In this document: one piece after another, positions 40,901-50,689 of the stretch
Layout of the letters: each line of letters starts with the position of its first letter
Numbering within the stretch: position 1 is the stretch's first letter
Source of the DNA: Branchiostoma floridae
Lineage: Eukaryota; Chordata; Leptocardii; Amphioxiformes; Branchiostomatidae
Length of the DNA: 64,000 nt
Direction: 5' to 3'
Assembly: GCF_000003815.2 (NCBI RefSeq)
Contig: NC_049988.1
Location: forward strand, 10,665,521 to 10,729,520
Made by a program: the position numbers and the translations under genes
The notes under the pieces: model-generated
The model's input: the letters and a program-made list of their open reading frames with translations, nothing else
Database searches by the model: none
Told to the model about the DNA's origin: nothing

Positions 40901-43900
40901 CAGCGCGCCGTCTCTGTACTTGTTTGTACTCTGTACTTGTTTACACATAGCATCAACACAAAAAATCAAAACCGCTTCTTAAATTTAGTGAACTATGAAA
41001 CAAACATGCCATTCCTCCCATGACTCAATGGCCCTGCGTTGCAAAGGTACAAAATTGTACAAAACGTGCCGACAACAAAATATAAAGGTCTGCCAAATAT
41101 GAACATGAGCACGTGTGACCTGCAAATGTACACACAGATCGCATATCAACTTTTGGCAGAGATTCAGAAAATCACTGGACTAGAAACGTTTAATTAAAAT
41201 CGAGGCTTATAGGCCCTCATGACTTTAATGAACGATTTGTTTGTGCGAAAGCTTGATAGTTTCCTATTTTTGGTAAAATATTGCACTCAGTGGTCCACAG
41301 AGTAGAAATCAGACACAACGCTTGCTCAATTAATTGCTTCTTATTTGTTAAGTTGTTTTAAGCACCGATAAATCGTCACATTTAGCCTTCGGTCATGGTC
41401 AGCATTACAATCTTAATCAGTTATTCAAAATTACGTTTGGCGTTTATTGGTAAATCCTCCATTCCTAATACCCCTGTCACATTATCCACGATCTTCGGGC
41501 GTATCGATGGAAGATTGGCCATATTTAACACATGGGTGAAGTTGCGCGTATTTTTCACCTGAAAACCGTCCCTGTCACATATTAGCCATACTTTGTACCT
41601 TGTACAATTGCTGTGCAATGAAGTTATTATTATGATTATATGAGCGAGGATCCGGTGATTGCCGCAGAATCCTCGTCCGATCGATGTTTGCTAAATGTAA
41701 AAGGGGTAAAAGCCACCATACAATGACAAATATTGTATTTGTCGGTCACCTTTGATTTCATAATTGCTAAATTGGAATCTAAGGCAAGCTATGAAACCAT
41801 GACTTGAAAGACAGCAAAACGTTAAAAAAGACAATCGTTCTTTATCTATGACATTCTAATGGCAATCTGTCCAATGTCTGGTTACTCTGGATAGGGTGTA
41901 TAAACAATAGTACTTAGTTTATGACCAGCCAAGTGGAGGAGGGGATCATAGTAATCTGGCTGACCAAGGTCATTATAGACACATCAAAAAGTACAGCGAC
42001 TTTCGTAAGGTCTATAAGTACATATAAACAGACATATATGAAAGATAGGAATAAGTCAACATATTTAGTCTAGCGTGTCATTTACACTTATTAAGACTTG
42101 GGATGAACCATTTGTTGGTTTGACAAAGCCACGCCCAATGCGTCATTGAAGAAGCGTCATGTGGTCAATCAGTCGGGTTGTTCAGAGATAATGATAAGTA
42201 CGTGCGCACATATCTAGGTGTGCCCGAGGATGTCATTTTACGCTCAATTTCAGAAAAAAACAATACACGACTGAACCTCGAGTAATTCATGGGCTTTTTT
42301 CTCTTCTAAGCACAATATCTGTATATCTAACATGTTGTGAAACATGTACATTATTGTAAAGTTAGATTATAGAACAAATTCGCCGAAAATTTGAATGTTA
42401 TCGCAAAAGACTAGTCAAAGGGTGGTATGCCTTCAGGGCAAATAAAATCAATCACTAACGGATCGTGTTCTTTGTGAGGCGCCGAGGGTCAACACAGAAC
42501 GGAACCACAACAGGCTGCATTTTGTCCTCAAACTGTATTGACGTGCAATCTCAACTTAGCTGCAATATGACAGATAATCAAACCCATAGTTTTGGTAGTA
42601 TTATACACAGAGAAAGTAGTTAAACTGTAAAGAATAAGTATTGGAGGTGGCGAATGTGTTTATGTTTTGTAAACAGTATGTTGTCAATAGCACCTGGCGA
42701 GGTGCAAGGTCACTGAGCATGAGTGAGGAGGGCGCGACAACTATGCACATCCAAATGTCAAGGAGAGTATCACAGAATTGGATGGATTTTACGAAAGGAT
42801 GTGCGAATGGGGGAGGGGGCATGTCTAAGTGATTTAGTATGCAGGAGGTCTTATATGATATGAATCGTAGCAACGACAGGGAACATATTCAAGATCCATA
42901 ACTTTTCAATGAAAGTGTCACCTTGAGTCATGTTGAGTGTTCTAAACGTCTACTACAGTTTAACTGGCCTAATAACCGACAATTAAAGGTGACGCAATAA
43001 GCAAGCAGACCTGACCTTATCACGACAATCTGTTGATGGGAAGAAGTTCCCATTGACTTGACGGCTTGTCAAGGTCTTTTAAACATATCAATTGCATATT
43101 GTATAACATTGTCATTTACATAACAACATGATAGGAGAAAGTATTTCGCCTTTAATTTCAAATTCATGATGTTATTAAAATGAGACTGTCAATTGTGAAA
43201 TAATTTTGTTTCCTTGTGTGTTTGTGTATGTGTTATTTTCACCTTGAAGACTGTTTGGGCCTTAAGACATGTCTTCTCAGAAGTGGGTTGTACAACAAGG
43301 TCAGCAAAATACGAATGACAACTCGCACGTGTCGACACGAGGCTACAACGTGCTTGCCCCTCATTTCTACCATGTAGAGCAAATCTGCGTAGTTCAGCCA
43401 CAGATTCAACATAATATTAGGATAATTCGTAACAAAATGTGTAGCATTATTTCTAAGTCATTCCGATAACAACGTGGCATTTGGGATTTCAGTGGACTTA
43501 CACATGATTGTACAGTGAGTTCATTCGCAGTGAGTTCATTGTAGTGCCTAGTGACACATAGGGAGGCAAGTTTTCTTGCTGTTTCGTAGTGGTAAGGTAT
43601 AATTCTACAGGGACGGATTGCTAGCCCTTTGCCTTAAATGTGCTAGAGGCACCTCCCCGAACGCAGGACCCTCACTTTTCGTCCCTTTCGAAAGACGGGT
43701 GCAGCCCCAGATATGGTACCCTTTCCGAATTAAACCGGGTCTCCCATATTAATAAAAGATTAAAAAAAGTTACGAACTAACTAGAAACAAGAAGTCAACT
43801 GTGAGACTGCTATTGGTAGATATACAGGCATATCCCAGTAGGACTAAGTATAGTGACTGTTGTCTCCACAAATATTTACAAAAATACCGAAAAAGGCAAC

Positions 43901-44345
43901 GTTCAGGTTTCTAGTCAATATTCATGTAGCAAAATAGCGAATGTCCGTTATACTCTGTTCATTAGTTCTATAGCCAAAACGTTCTCATGTATGGGGCATG
44001 AGATACAGATTGTTCAATTGCCTTTTGCATATATATATTAGCAAGAAAAGGACAACTATGAGAAATCGCCGCTCTCCTGTTTGAAATACTGCCAAGTTTA
44101 CACGTGGTCTACTTGAACCGTAGTGACTAGTGCGACAAGCCGTCATATGTTATAAAAAACCTTACGTTTGTAACAAATGTAAAAGGTTCAGGAATAGGTC
44201 TGACCATGTCAAGCAAGTGGCGACCCCATAAAAACAAATCTATATCGTAACTGCGATCTAAGTCATCGGTGCGGAATGTCGACTTACCGGCGGCAAAACT
44301 CAATCCCAACACGAACCCGATCAGAGAAGCCCGCAAAATTCCCAT
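24384..44345 (-). CDS. CTLD-EGF(~22)-SEA-TM type I receptor-like protein (gene B)
   Basis: Predicted 20-exon paralogue of gene A. Exons, in transcript order: 44345-44288, 40603-40522, 39941-39592, 38895-38779, 38427-38317, 37584-37315, 36676-36551, 35815-35453, 34869-34624, 33816-33571, 33334-33167, 31992-31777, 30869-30651, 29579-29361, 28936-28721, 28269-28127, 26668-26395, 25926-25821, 25287-25215, 24488-24384. Joined, they stay in frame for about 1235 residues. Domain order matches gene A, with three or four extra copies of the two-module EGF exon before the SEA domain. Exons of 82, 117, 111, 216 and 106 bases have the same length in both genes. No long alternative tail exon was found. 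A surface recognition or adhesion role is inferred from domains. Confidence 0.83.
24930..25090. repeat. Possible dispersed repeat fragment
   Basis: The segment with TTTAGCTCATTGAGCTAA followed by AAGGGCTCATTAAAA has a short palindrome and looks like a repeat end rather than unique intron. No second copy was found in the window. Confidence 0.25.
26279..26378. repeat. (ATTC)n microsatellite
   Basis: Tandem CATT/CACT tetranucleotides directly downstream of gene B's second SEA exon, about 15 bases from its donor. Confidence 0.9.
26860..27020 (-). repeat. Dispersed repeat copy, inverted
   Basis: Contains ACACACTCACACAAAGCCCG, CTGCAGTACCG and ATCATGAAGATCCATCAA, then CTCCAGTTATACTGCTGAC. These are the reverse of words in the copies at 13790 and 48305. 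It lies in the intron between the SEA exons of gene B. Confidence 0.55.
27430..27975 (-). repeat. Two or three further copies of the same dispersed repeat, decayed
   Basis: Words close to GAAGATCCATCAA recur near 27475, 27755 and 27905, and CCGCTGCAGTACCG near 27665. A (CA)n stretch at about 27795 leads into CTCACCCCGCTGCA, matching the head of the copy at 26860. Confidence 0.45.
30110..30335 (-). mobile_element. tRNA-derived SINE, old copy
   Basis: On the minus strand, from about 30330, an A-box-like TGGCTAGGCTAGTGG and a B-box-like GGTTCATGTTA are 35-45 bases apart. After them come TTGTGATGGAAAGGCA and AAATGGGTATCTGAT, typical of the body of tRNA-derived invertebrate SINEs. It lies in an intron of gene B. 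Confidence 0.55.
32240..32490 (+). mobile_element. Possible LINE 3' end fragment
   Basis: AT-rich sequence with GGATGTAATTCAGTGCAGAA, AAGCTGACACTGCGATTTCC and AATAAACACCATC, then a simple CTAT-like tail. This looks like the 3' end of a CR1/L2-type retroposon. No coding part is present. Confidence 0.35.
34367..34580. mobile_element. Imperfect palindromic MITE
   Basis: The ends, TAAGGGCGTGGTCACATAGG and its inverted relative (CCTATGAGGCTGCGCCCTTA), share most positions. The similarity runs on inward (TCGCACGAT / ATCGCAC and GTACGAT / ATCGTAC). It has no coding capacity and lies in the intron before the EGF exon at 34624. Confidence 0.6.
35301..35408 (+). repeat. 54-base tandem duplication
   Basis: Two nearly identical 54-base units start at 35301 and 35355 (ACGCACAAGAGGTTCAGAAT in both, with one base changed later). 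The array stops about 45 bases before the donor of the three-module EGF exon of gene B. Confidence 0.9.
39592..40603 (-). other. Gene B C-type lectin domain (exons 2-3)
   Basis: Exon 40603-40522 encodes IRFLGHCF, matching VRFLGHCY in gene A. Exon 39941-39592 encodes the rest: [44 protein letters not shown] and a final FICSQ. As in gene A, the EPN/QPD and WND sugar-binding motifs are absent. The intron position inside the GHC(Y/F)x codons is the same. Confidence 0.87.
41471..41706. mobile_element. Decayed TA-flanked MITE
   Basis: Ends CCCCTGTCACATT and AATGTAAAAGGGG are imperfect inverted copies flanked by TA. Inside, CCTCGTCCGATCGATG resembles the arm of the element at 708-903. It lies in intron 1 of gene B. 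Confidence 0.45.
43605..43745. mobile_element. SINE fragment
   Basis: CACCTCCCCGAACGCAGGAC followed by CGAAAGACGG resembles CTCTCCCCGAACACGGGACC then CGAAGGCGG in the SINE at 45850-46165. Only the body is seen here, no tRNA-like head. Confidence 0.4.
44288..44345 (-). other. Gene B exon 1: signal peptide
   Basis: Reading leftwards from 44345, the exon encodes [19 protein letters not shown] and ends at a GTAAGT donor in phase 1. An upstream in-frame extension is rich in charged residues, so the inner Met gives the better leader. Intron 1 is about 3.7 kb, similar to the 3.9 kb intron 1 of gene A. Confidence 0.7.
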
Positions 44346-45849
44346 CTTTGAAGTCTCCACGCGGTGCCTTTCCTTCAGAACAGTATCCTTGGCTTTCCGT
44401 ACGGTTTTCACACACGTTCACAAGAGAGGAATGTCCACAAATGGGAGTTAATTAGGGTTGGTGTGAACCCAACAAGGTTACTTGAAATGACGTGCTGCGT
44501 TGGAAGCTTGTTCCCGAGACTGGAGGGTGGGCGAAACCTTGGAAAGTGGCTCTGCCCAAGGGCGGCCAATCAGAACGTGTGTTTGTAATAGCCCGAGCGA
44601 ACTTGTAAATCTGGTTTTAAATCAGGCCCCGCCTACATACAGACCTCGATTGGTTCAATTGATGGTCCTTAAGAGTTCTTTTAACCCACAAAATCCCTCG
44701 CACATTCTCTTTATTCAGCAATATATTTTCTCCTTTCTATACTTTGTTGTCTAGTGCTAAAGGAACAGTGTATATGGGTCTACATATATTGTACAAACAT
44801 TTAAGAAGCTTTGTGATCGGTGACCCATGTTTAATTGTAGTTGGTCACGTTGTCAACCTTTTAGCATTGACGCCAAAAGGTTGTATCTGTGGAGTCGCAG
44901 TGAAATATTTATATTTAGAATTGGTCTGTGCTGTGTGATTCATTTTTGAGAAATACTTCTTGTTTTCTGTCGATTTTGGAAGTGTACATTGAAATTTTCA
45001 TCACCTACGATTCTGTGTTATTGATTTGAGAGTTCTAGATATATTAGAATGTTTACGAGTTTATCAGTGAATTGAATGGGGGATAACAAGCTAAAGGTAT
45101 CGCCATTTTGATAAAGTTTTCAGTTATTTACGTACAGCGTATAGGTAGTTAGATGATTCAGTGACGTTTTACAAACACCACATAGTATTATTAGTTGGGA
45201 ACCTACTGTACTTGTCTAGCTAGTTTTACGCACATCCGTGCCTACTACACTAGATGAACACGAAAAACAACGTGAAAGGCGACAAAACGCAGCACAAATA
45301 AGTACAAAAAGTCCGCACTTGCATCTACTTCGATATTTATTACCTACGTCATCGGGCATCACGTGACATGGGTTGCTAAATTAAGGGACTGACGGCAAAC
45401 GCACTTTGACACACCTCACAGTTGACCAATTAGAATGTCTGTTAAAAATAAAACACCGAACCTTGTCATGCTAGTTCTTGATAACGATCTTTTAGCCAGA
45501 CTCCCATTGTCCCAATGTCAGGACTTTGTTATCAATCAAATTCAGACAATTGTCAACATACACGTTCTGTTGATATAATCTTCTATAGAAAACAAAATGG
45601 CCTCTACCTCTACCCGACTCCACACGTCGCTGGGAAAAATAGTAGAAATTAGCCAGATAGACAGATGACATTTTAGAATAGTTAAGCGGTGCTTTTTTTT
45701 TTTTACTCAATGGTCACCACGTCACAAGACCTGAAGGCCACTCAATGTTACGGGGTTACACGATATATGATTGTAACAGCATCTCTTCGCCCTAGGACAG
45801 AAACATCATGATTGAGACCAGCCCAATTGCTCACTAACTAACTGACCCA

Positions 45850-46165
45850 AAAGCCAAAGCAGGGGTTACGAGGGCTGCTCGGGAGATTTTTGTAAACCAT
45901 TTTGGCCGGAATCGTTTGATCCGCTCACGTTCGCTTATGTGGCGGGTTCTTTAACGTGCTTGGGGTGTTACTCTCGTGTTGCTCTCCCCGAACACGGGAC
46001 CTCCATCCGAAGGCGGTCTCATTTTCACCTGAGTAAAGTGAGGAAAATCGTGTAAAAAAACAATGAAAAAGTGCCTTTCCAAGATCGGTAACAAGGCAGC
46101 CGGATTCGAACCCGCAACCTCTCGGTCACGAGGCAAACACACTGCGCTACACGGTCACACGGTCG
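45850..46165 (-). mobile_element. tRNA-derived SINE, full-looking copy
   Basis: On the minus strand, starting near 46165, a tRNA-like head carries an A-box-like TGTAGCGCAGTGTG and a canonical B box GGTTCGAATCC. It is followed by TTGGAAAGGCACTTT and CCTCACTTTACTCAGGTG, then TCCCGTGTTCGGGGAGAG and CACGTTAAAGAACCC. The body is shared by many invertebrate SINEs. It lies upstream of gene B. It is not a tRNA gene, because the acceptor stem does not pair and there is no convincing anticodon arm. Confidence 0.75.
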
Positions 46166-46855
46166 ACGTCACACTAGTCTTCCAAAGACAACCCAAAGAG
46201 AACCTGATATACCTGCTACAGATTTTGTGTAGTTGTCGACATGATTTTAGTCGACTACCTCCTCTGGCCTGTCATCAGTTTTCTAGCCAACTTCTACTAT
46301 TCTTAGAGCTACATGTGGAGCCTGGCAGAGGCAAAAAAAGGAATTTAACAAGTTTAAGAAAATTACTGTAGATGGTTTTACGGTACAAGAATGATTATGG
46401 TTCCAACTGCGCATGCCCAGTGCCATTCTGGCCAAAAGTTGAACAGGCCCCGGGCCAACTAGAATGGTCAAGAGCTCGAGTCTTCACATTTGATTTCGTA
46501 CATGAACAGGCTAGTTGTATTTAAACATTAAACGTGAAAGGGCAAACTTTCCATTTGATACAAATAAAGGTTATATAATCTAATTTTAATATCGATTTTT
46601 TGAAATTGCAGACAATGTAATACATGGCAAACCCAGGTTGCGTAACTGATATTGGGTGCTACCACATACATATATTTACACTTTTCATAGAATACACATA
46701 ATTAACTCAACTGGTTAGCGTTATATAATGCTTCTGTGATATGTAAACAATGGTGTTTGCTGTACACTTTGACCAAAGTCACATTTGGCACTGTCACTAG
46801 GTTAAGTGATGCAGGATAATATTATTCATATTTTTGATATGACGGTTGGGTCTTC

Positions 46856-46870
46856 CCCCCCCCCCCCCCA
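46856..46870 (+). repeat. C homopolymer
   Basis: About 15 C followed by A. Similar runs occur at about 809-824, 8083-8093 and 12113-12130. Confidence 0.9.
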
Positions 46871-46940
46871 AAAAATGAATAGATTACTCATACCTGTAAC
46901 TAATCGAATTAGATACAGATACAGATGATTGAATATGAAA

Positions 46941-46945
46941 CTATA

Positions 46946-46990
<45 letters not shown>
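46941..46990. repeat. (TA)n microsatellite
   Basis: A nearly pure TA dinucleotide run of about 40 bases, downstream of the OATP 3' end. Confidence 0.95.
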
Positions 46991-47898
46991 CAATCATAAA
47001 CAAAAGCAACTAACACAAAAATATTATCGATTGAAATAATAGATAAAATAACATACTAATCAATATAAACAAGGTAATGATTAGAAGACCATACTCGTTT
47101 ATTGTAAGTAGAAAGTTCTAACCAATATAGCTCTGTCAACAAAATGAAAGTCACTATTTATTTTTTTACTTTATTAAAATTTGCATCGAATAGCTCCTTT
47201 GGTGTAGCGTATATATTATCACTTTCATCCATATATCTGTTTGCCATTTATTAATGGAATACACAAATCATGTTATCTTAAAGAAATTTATAACGGCTGT
47301 GTGCATATGAAGACAGCCAATCAGATAATATAGTAAATATCCATACTGTTCTTATAGTAAATATTCGTTTATACAGCATACATTGTAACATTAGGTATCA
47401 TACGGGTATGGTTTACAATATAAATACATTGTGGTAAACTCTAACTGTATAGAAATAAATAGATGCATCAGAGACTGTTTAAACCTTGAACCGTAGTTTA
47501 AAGGATGGGTAATGAAGTCCACATTTTGATTAGTTCTGAATCATCATATAGCCAGATCGACCAATCAGAGGCCTACATTTCCCCATAAACCATAACATTA
47601 ATATCCCAAAAATTACCCATTTCACAGGGTTCCCAATGGTCTAATTTTTCTTCGGTGGTGTGCTGTGTTTGCTACATGACAATGCATATTTGATAATATC
47701 ATCGATGACCCACTTTCCTTCGTTCTAGACGGTGTCATTGTAGGTTCCAATAGCCATCTCATAAACGGTGGTTTCGTATCACCGTATCGACCGAATTAAC
47801 CGAATGAAAGCGGGTTATTAACTCTATACTCACTTGGCACTCCAAAGGTCTTGAACTCTCTTATCTAACAAACTTGAGTTAGTTAGTTAGTTAGTGAG

Positions 47899-50191
47899 TT
47901 ACACCGTTGTTTCACGGTAATACACAAGTTCCAGAATTCCGCTGACCCTCTTCCTTGCGTCGTTGTCTAGCTCCGCATTTTTCTCATCTATCAGCTTGCT
48001 GTTGGCTTCACTGCGTTTCCAGGAGTACAGAGCCAAGCAGAGCGACAGGAAGATCCAACAGGCCAGGGCGAAGGTCACAGTGAAGAAGTACGTACTGAGG
48101 TTGGCGTTGTCGTACACGAGGCAGGCGCCTTTCTGATCGCAAGTCTCGTTCCACAAGAGACAGGCCCGGTCTATCAGACTTCCGTACACGATGGGTCCAG
48201 GGATGGCACCTGGGGGTACGTACCAAGAGGTAATATACATCTAGAAGACATAGATAAGCAATGCTGCTTCTTGTCTAACCCTCGTTAGTAATAAAAAAGA
48301 AGGCTATACTTTCAGTTGCGCGCATGTAGGTCGTCAGCATATAACTTGAGAAGTTGTAAATGGGTCTTCGTGATATCTAGTAGGTGAGTAGCGGTTGTAT
48401 AAAGGAAGGTGAAGTTCGAAAATTGGTAACCTGGCGTTTTCCTACGGTACTGCAGCGGGCTTTGTATTTTTGTGTTTGTTTTTTAACAATATAACTTGAG
48501 AAGTTGTGAATAGTTCTTGTTCCGAATGCTCTTGAAAACGTCTTTATCACATGACCATGACTTGTGTCCACTTTGATAAACCACACACACACACAAAGAG
48601 AGAGAGAGGGGGGAGACAAAAGAGCATGAAAGAAAGATAGATCAGCCCATCAGATTATCAGAAACACCATTAGTTAGAGACGTTAACTAACAACAAGTAG
48701 GGCGTATTTTTATGGTTTGACCTATCACGTCATTGTGAAAAAAAAGTAGACGGAAATATCGTGAAACAAAGAGAGACATTTCATGACTGAACTTACCAAG
48801 GAATCTGGCAATGAGACTCTGGAACCCAAGAGCCAGTGATCTGCGACTTTCCTGCACACACCTGGTAAACAGCACGCATATCGTGTTTCATAAGCTATGA
48901 CGTCATTGAATTAGTATAATTTATGCATATAATTACGAAAAATAAACTAAATTAAACGTTTAGGAATACCAAAATCGAATGTTTCAGTAAAGGGTATAAG
49001 CCGCAACATATCAAGAAACAAATCAAGCTATCCCAAACATCATGAAGATCCGTCATGCAACCCATTCCCGAGTTATTCCCTCTATAGGGTTGATGTATTT
49101 ACACAAGCGTGGAAAAATTCCTGAAATGCCTGCGGAATTTTGGGAATCTTGCCAAACGAACGCACACTACACTATTAGGCTAACCCCAGAGGCGTCGCCA
49201 AAATCTTGTCTTCGTACGTATCGCCTTGTCACGCCCACTTTGAAACGCCGCTCTGCGAAGGTCAAATGACTGCAGCCCGGGCTCACGCTCGCGCGGATGT
49301 GTGCGCCTTTTAGCGATTCCCAGTAGAACTACTGCACAAAGTTCGCCCCGAACAAGGTCAAATGAATCGCCCCGAACAAGGTTAAATTTGTGGATCAAAT
49401 TGTAAACAAAACGCAACGAAAAGTTGTTACCCACCTTAGAGTGGAGAACAACATGGCAGGGCCCATGGATGCCATCCCGACAGCGTACACAAACAGAGCA
49501 CACAGCACCACTGGCAGCAGGTCGCAGTTGTTGGGACAGTGGCCTGACGTCACCTTGTTCTCAACGTCAGGGCTTCCACTGGCAGCAGACTGGTTGGTGG
49601 GTAAACAGCTGCACATGCCGTAGCTCTGCAACTATTAGGAATGCGATTAAGAGTAGTGGTAGAAAAGGAGGCGGGAATAGGGAAAGAAAGGGGTGAGAGA
49701 AAGGGTGGGGAGCGAGAGAAGGAATCAAAGGGGAAAAGAGATGAATTGAGAAGGAAAGAAGGAAGGAAAGAAGGAAAGAAGTAAGGATAGAGATGAGAGA
49801 AGCGGTGAGATCGAGAGAAGAAATCAAAGGGGAAGGGAGATGAGAGAGAAAGAAGAAAAGACGGGAGAAATGAAGGAAGAAGAAAAGGAAAGAAAGATAA
49901 GAGAAATGGTGGCAGTGAGAATAAATCAAAGGGAGAGGAGATGAATTGAGAAAGAAAGAAGGAAACAATAAAATAATGAAGGAAGCAAAGAGAGAAAGAA
50001 GATGGGATGGATGAGAGAAGGGAGGAGAAACGACAAAAGAGGTTAGGACATGACTTTCTGCATTGCATGTGTATACAATGTACATCATTTACCTTGCTTT
50101 CGCCTGGCAGTTGTTCCATACACCCCGCGATGCAGGGTGAGAAGAACTCGACTCCGCTTGGAGCACAGACGGGATCGTACTTGGTCTGACA
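47899..50191 (-). CDS. SLCO/OATP organic anion transporter, 3' part
   Basis: Four exons are visible: 50191-50093 (5' end lost in the N gap), 49625-49435, 48861-48797 and 48209-47899, together about 221 residues in one frame. The first encodes a Kazal-like extracellular loop of the OATP family (KYDPVCAPSG, SPCIAGC), continued by YGMCSC and CPNNC in the next. A transmembrane helix follows (LLPVVLCALFVYAVG), then RCVQESRRSLALGFQSL and GAIPGPIVYGSLIDRACLLW, both typical of OATP C-termini, and a last helix (FFTVTFALACWIFLSL). The protein ends RETTV, which fits a class I PDZ ligand. OATPs are sodium-independent carriers of amphipathic organic anions in the plasma membrane. The N-terminal two thirds is not in the window. 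The subfamily cannot be assigned. Confidence 0.88.
48305..48475 (+). repeat. Dispersed repeat copy in OATP intron
   Basis: Contains CATATAACTTGAGAAGTTGT and CCTACGGTACTGCAGCGGGC, matching the copy at 13790-14007. A second ATAACTTGAGAAGTTGTGAA follows at about 48492. The family's CA-rich head appears near 48580. Confidence 0.6.
49640..50047 (+). repeat. Polypurine tract with about 100-base higher-order repeat
   Basis: About 400 bases are almost only G and A on the plus strand. The unit AATCAAAGGGG plus GAGATGA recurs near 49725, 49826 and 49926, so a roughly 100-base unit was duplicated. It is the OATP intron just left of the gap. The minus-strand translation (Ser, Phe, Leu, Pro-rich, 49550-50119) is an artefact of this composition. 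Confidence 0.9.
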
Positions 50192-50291
50192 NNNNNNNNN
50201 NNNNNNNNNNNNNNNNNNNNNNNNNNNNNNNNNNNNNNNNNNNNNNNNNNNNNNNNNNNNNNNNNNNNNNNNNNNNNNNNNNNNNNNNNNN
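50192..50291. other. Assembly gap (100 N)
   Basis: Exactly 100 unknown bases, the conventional size for a gap of unknown length. It cuts the OATP Kazal exon. A polypurine tract lies just to its left, a likely cause of assembly failure. Confidence 0.98.
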
Positions 50292-50689
50292 ATCTTTGAA
50301 AATTGAATGATATCTCAGAAAGGGCAGCAAGGCTTAGGTCAGTATTCATGTCAAGTACAAGGGCGTTATCAGCTGGCTTCTGGTGTCTAGACTTGACCCA
50401 TGAGGAGGTTGGCCAAGGAGACATTCCGAAATTCTGGGGAATGCTGCATTTGGCTGTGAACTGGACTACTTCAAGGGTATCCTGCTGTGCATTGGAGTAC
50501 ACAGCAAAGACTACACAAGCTACTAGACTAAAGAAATCATGAAAGGAGAACATGCCATTTTTAGAGAGGTTCAAGAATCCAGGCATTCCAAATCAGGACT
50601 TTCATGATTAACCCTATCCATGCTAATGTAGCCCTTGGCACAAAACCCATATTACAATAGGTACTAGTAGCAGGGAGATGGTTAAAAAC
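50292..50689. other. Sequence right of the gap
   Basis: A minus-strand frame without a stop runs from 50586 to the gap and carries a leader-like MFSFHDFFSLVACVVFAVYS. It could be part of an exon or repeat cut by the gap. Nothing in it resembles OATP or ceramide synthase. Confidence 0.3.

Larger units (their letters stand above)
40604..44287 (-). other. Gene B intron 1
   Basis: A 3.7 kb AT-rich intron. It contains the decayed MITE at 41471-41706 and a SINE fragment at about 43605-43745. No coding exon is seen. Confidence 0.55.
44346..47898. other. Intergenic: gene B 5' side to OATP 3' end
   Basis: Holds the SINE at 45850-46165, simple repeats at 46856-46990, and otherwise AT-rich sequence. 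The 5' flank of gene B shows no TATA box. The right part probably contains the OATP 3' UTR; TTTATT words (AATAAA on the minus strand) occur near 47157 and 47247. Confidence 0.5.

Noticed and set aside
46090-46165. tRNA gene on the minus strand
   Set aside because: It has a good B box but the acceptor and anticodon stems do not pair, and a SINE body follows directly.
49550-50119. Minus-strand 189-codon open frame rich in Ser, Phe, Leu and Pro
   Set aside because: It is the translation of a polypyrimidine tract. Composition and repeats explain the lack of stops, and it overlaps real OATP exons in another frame.
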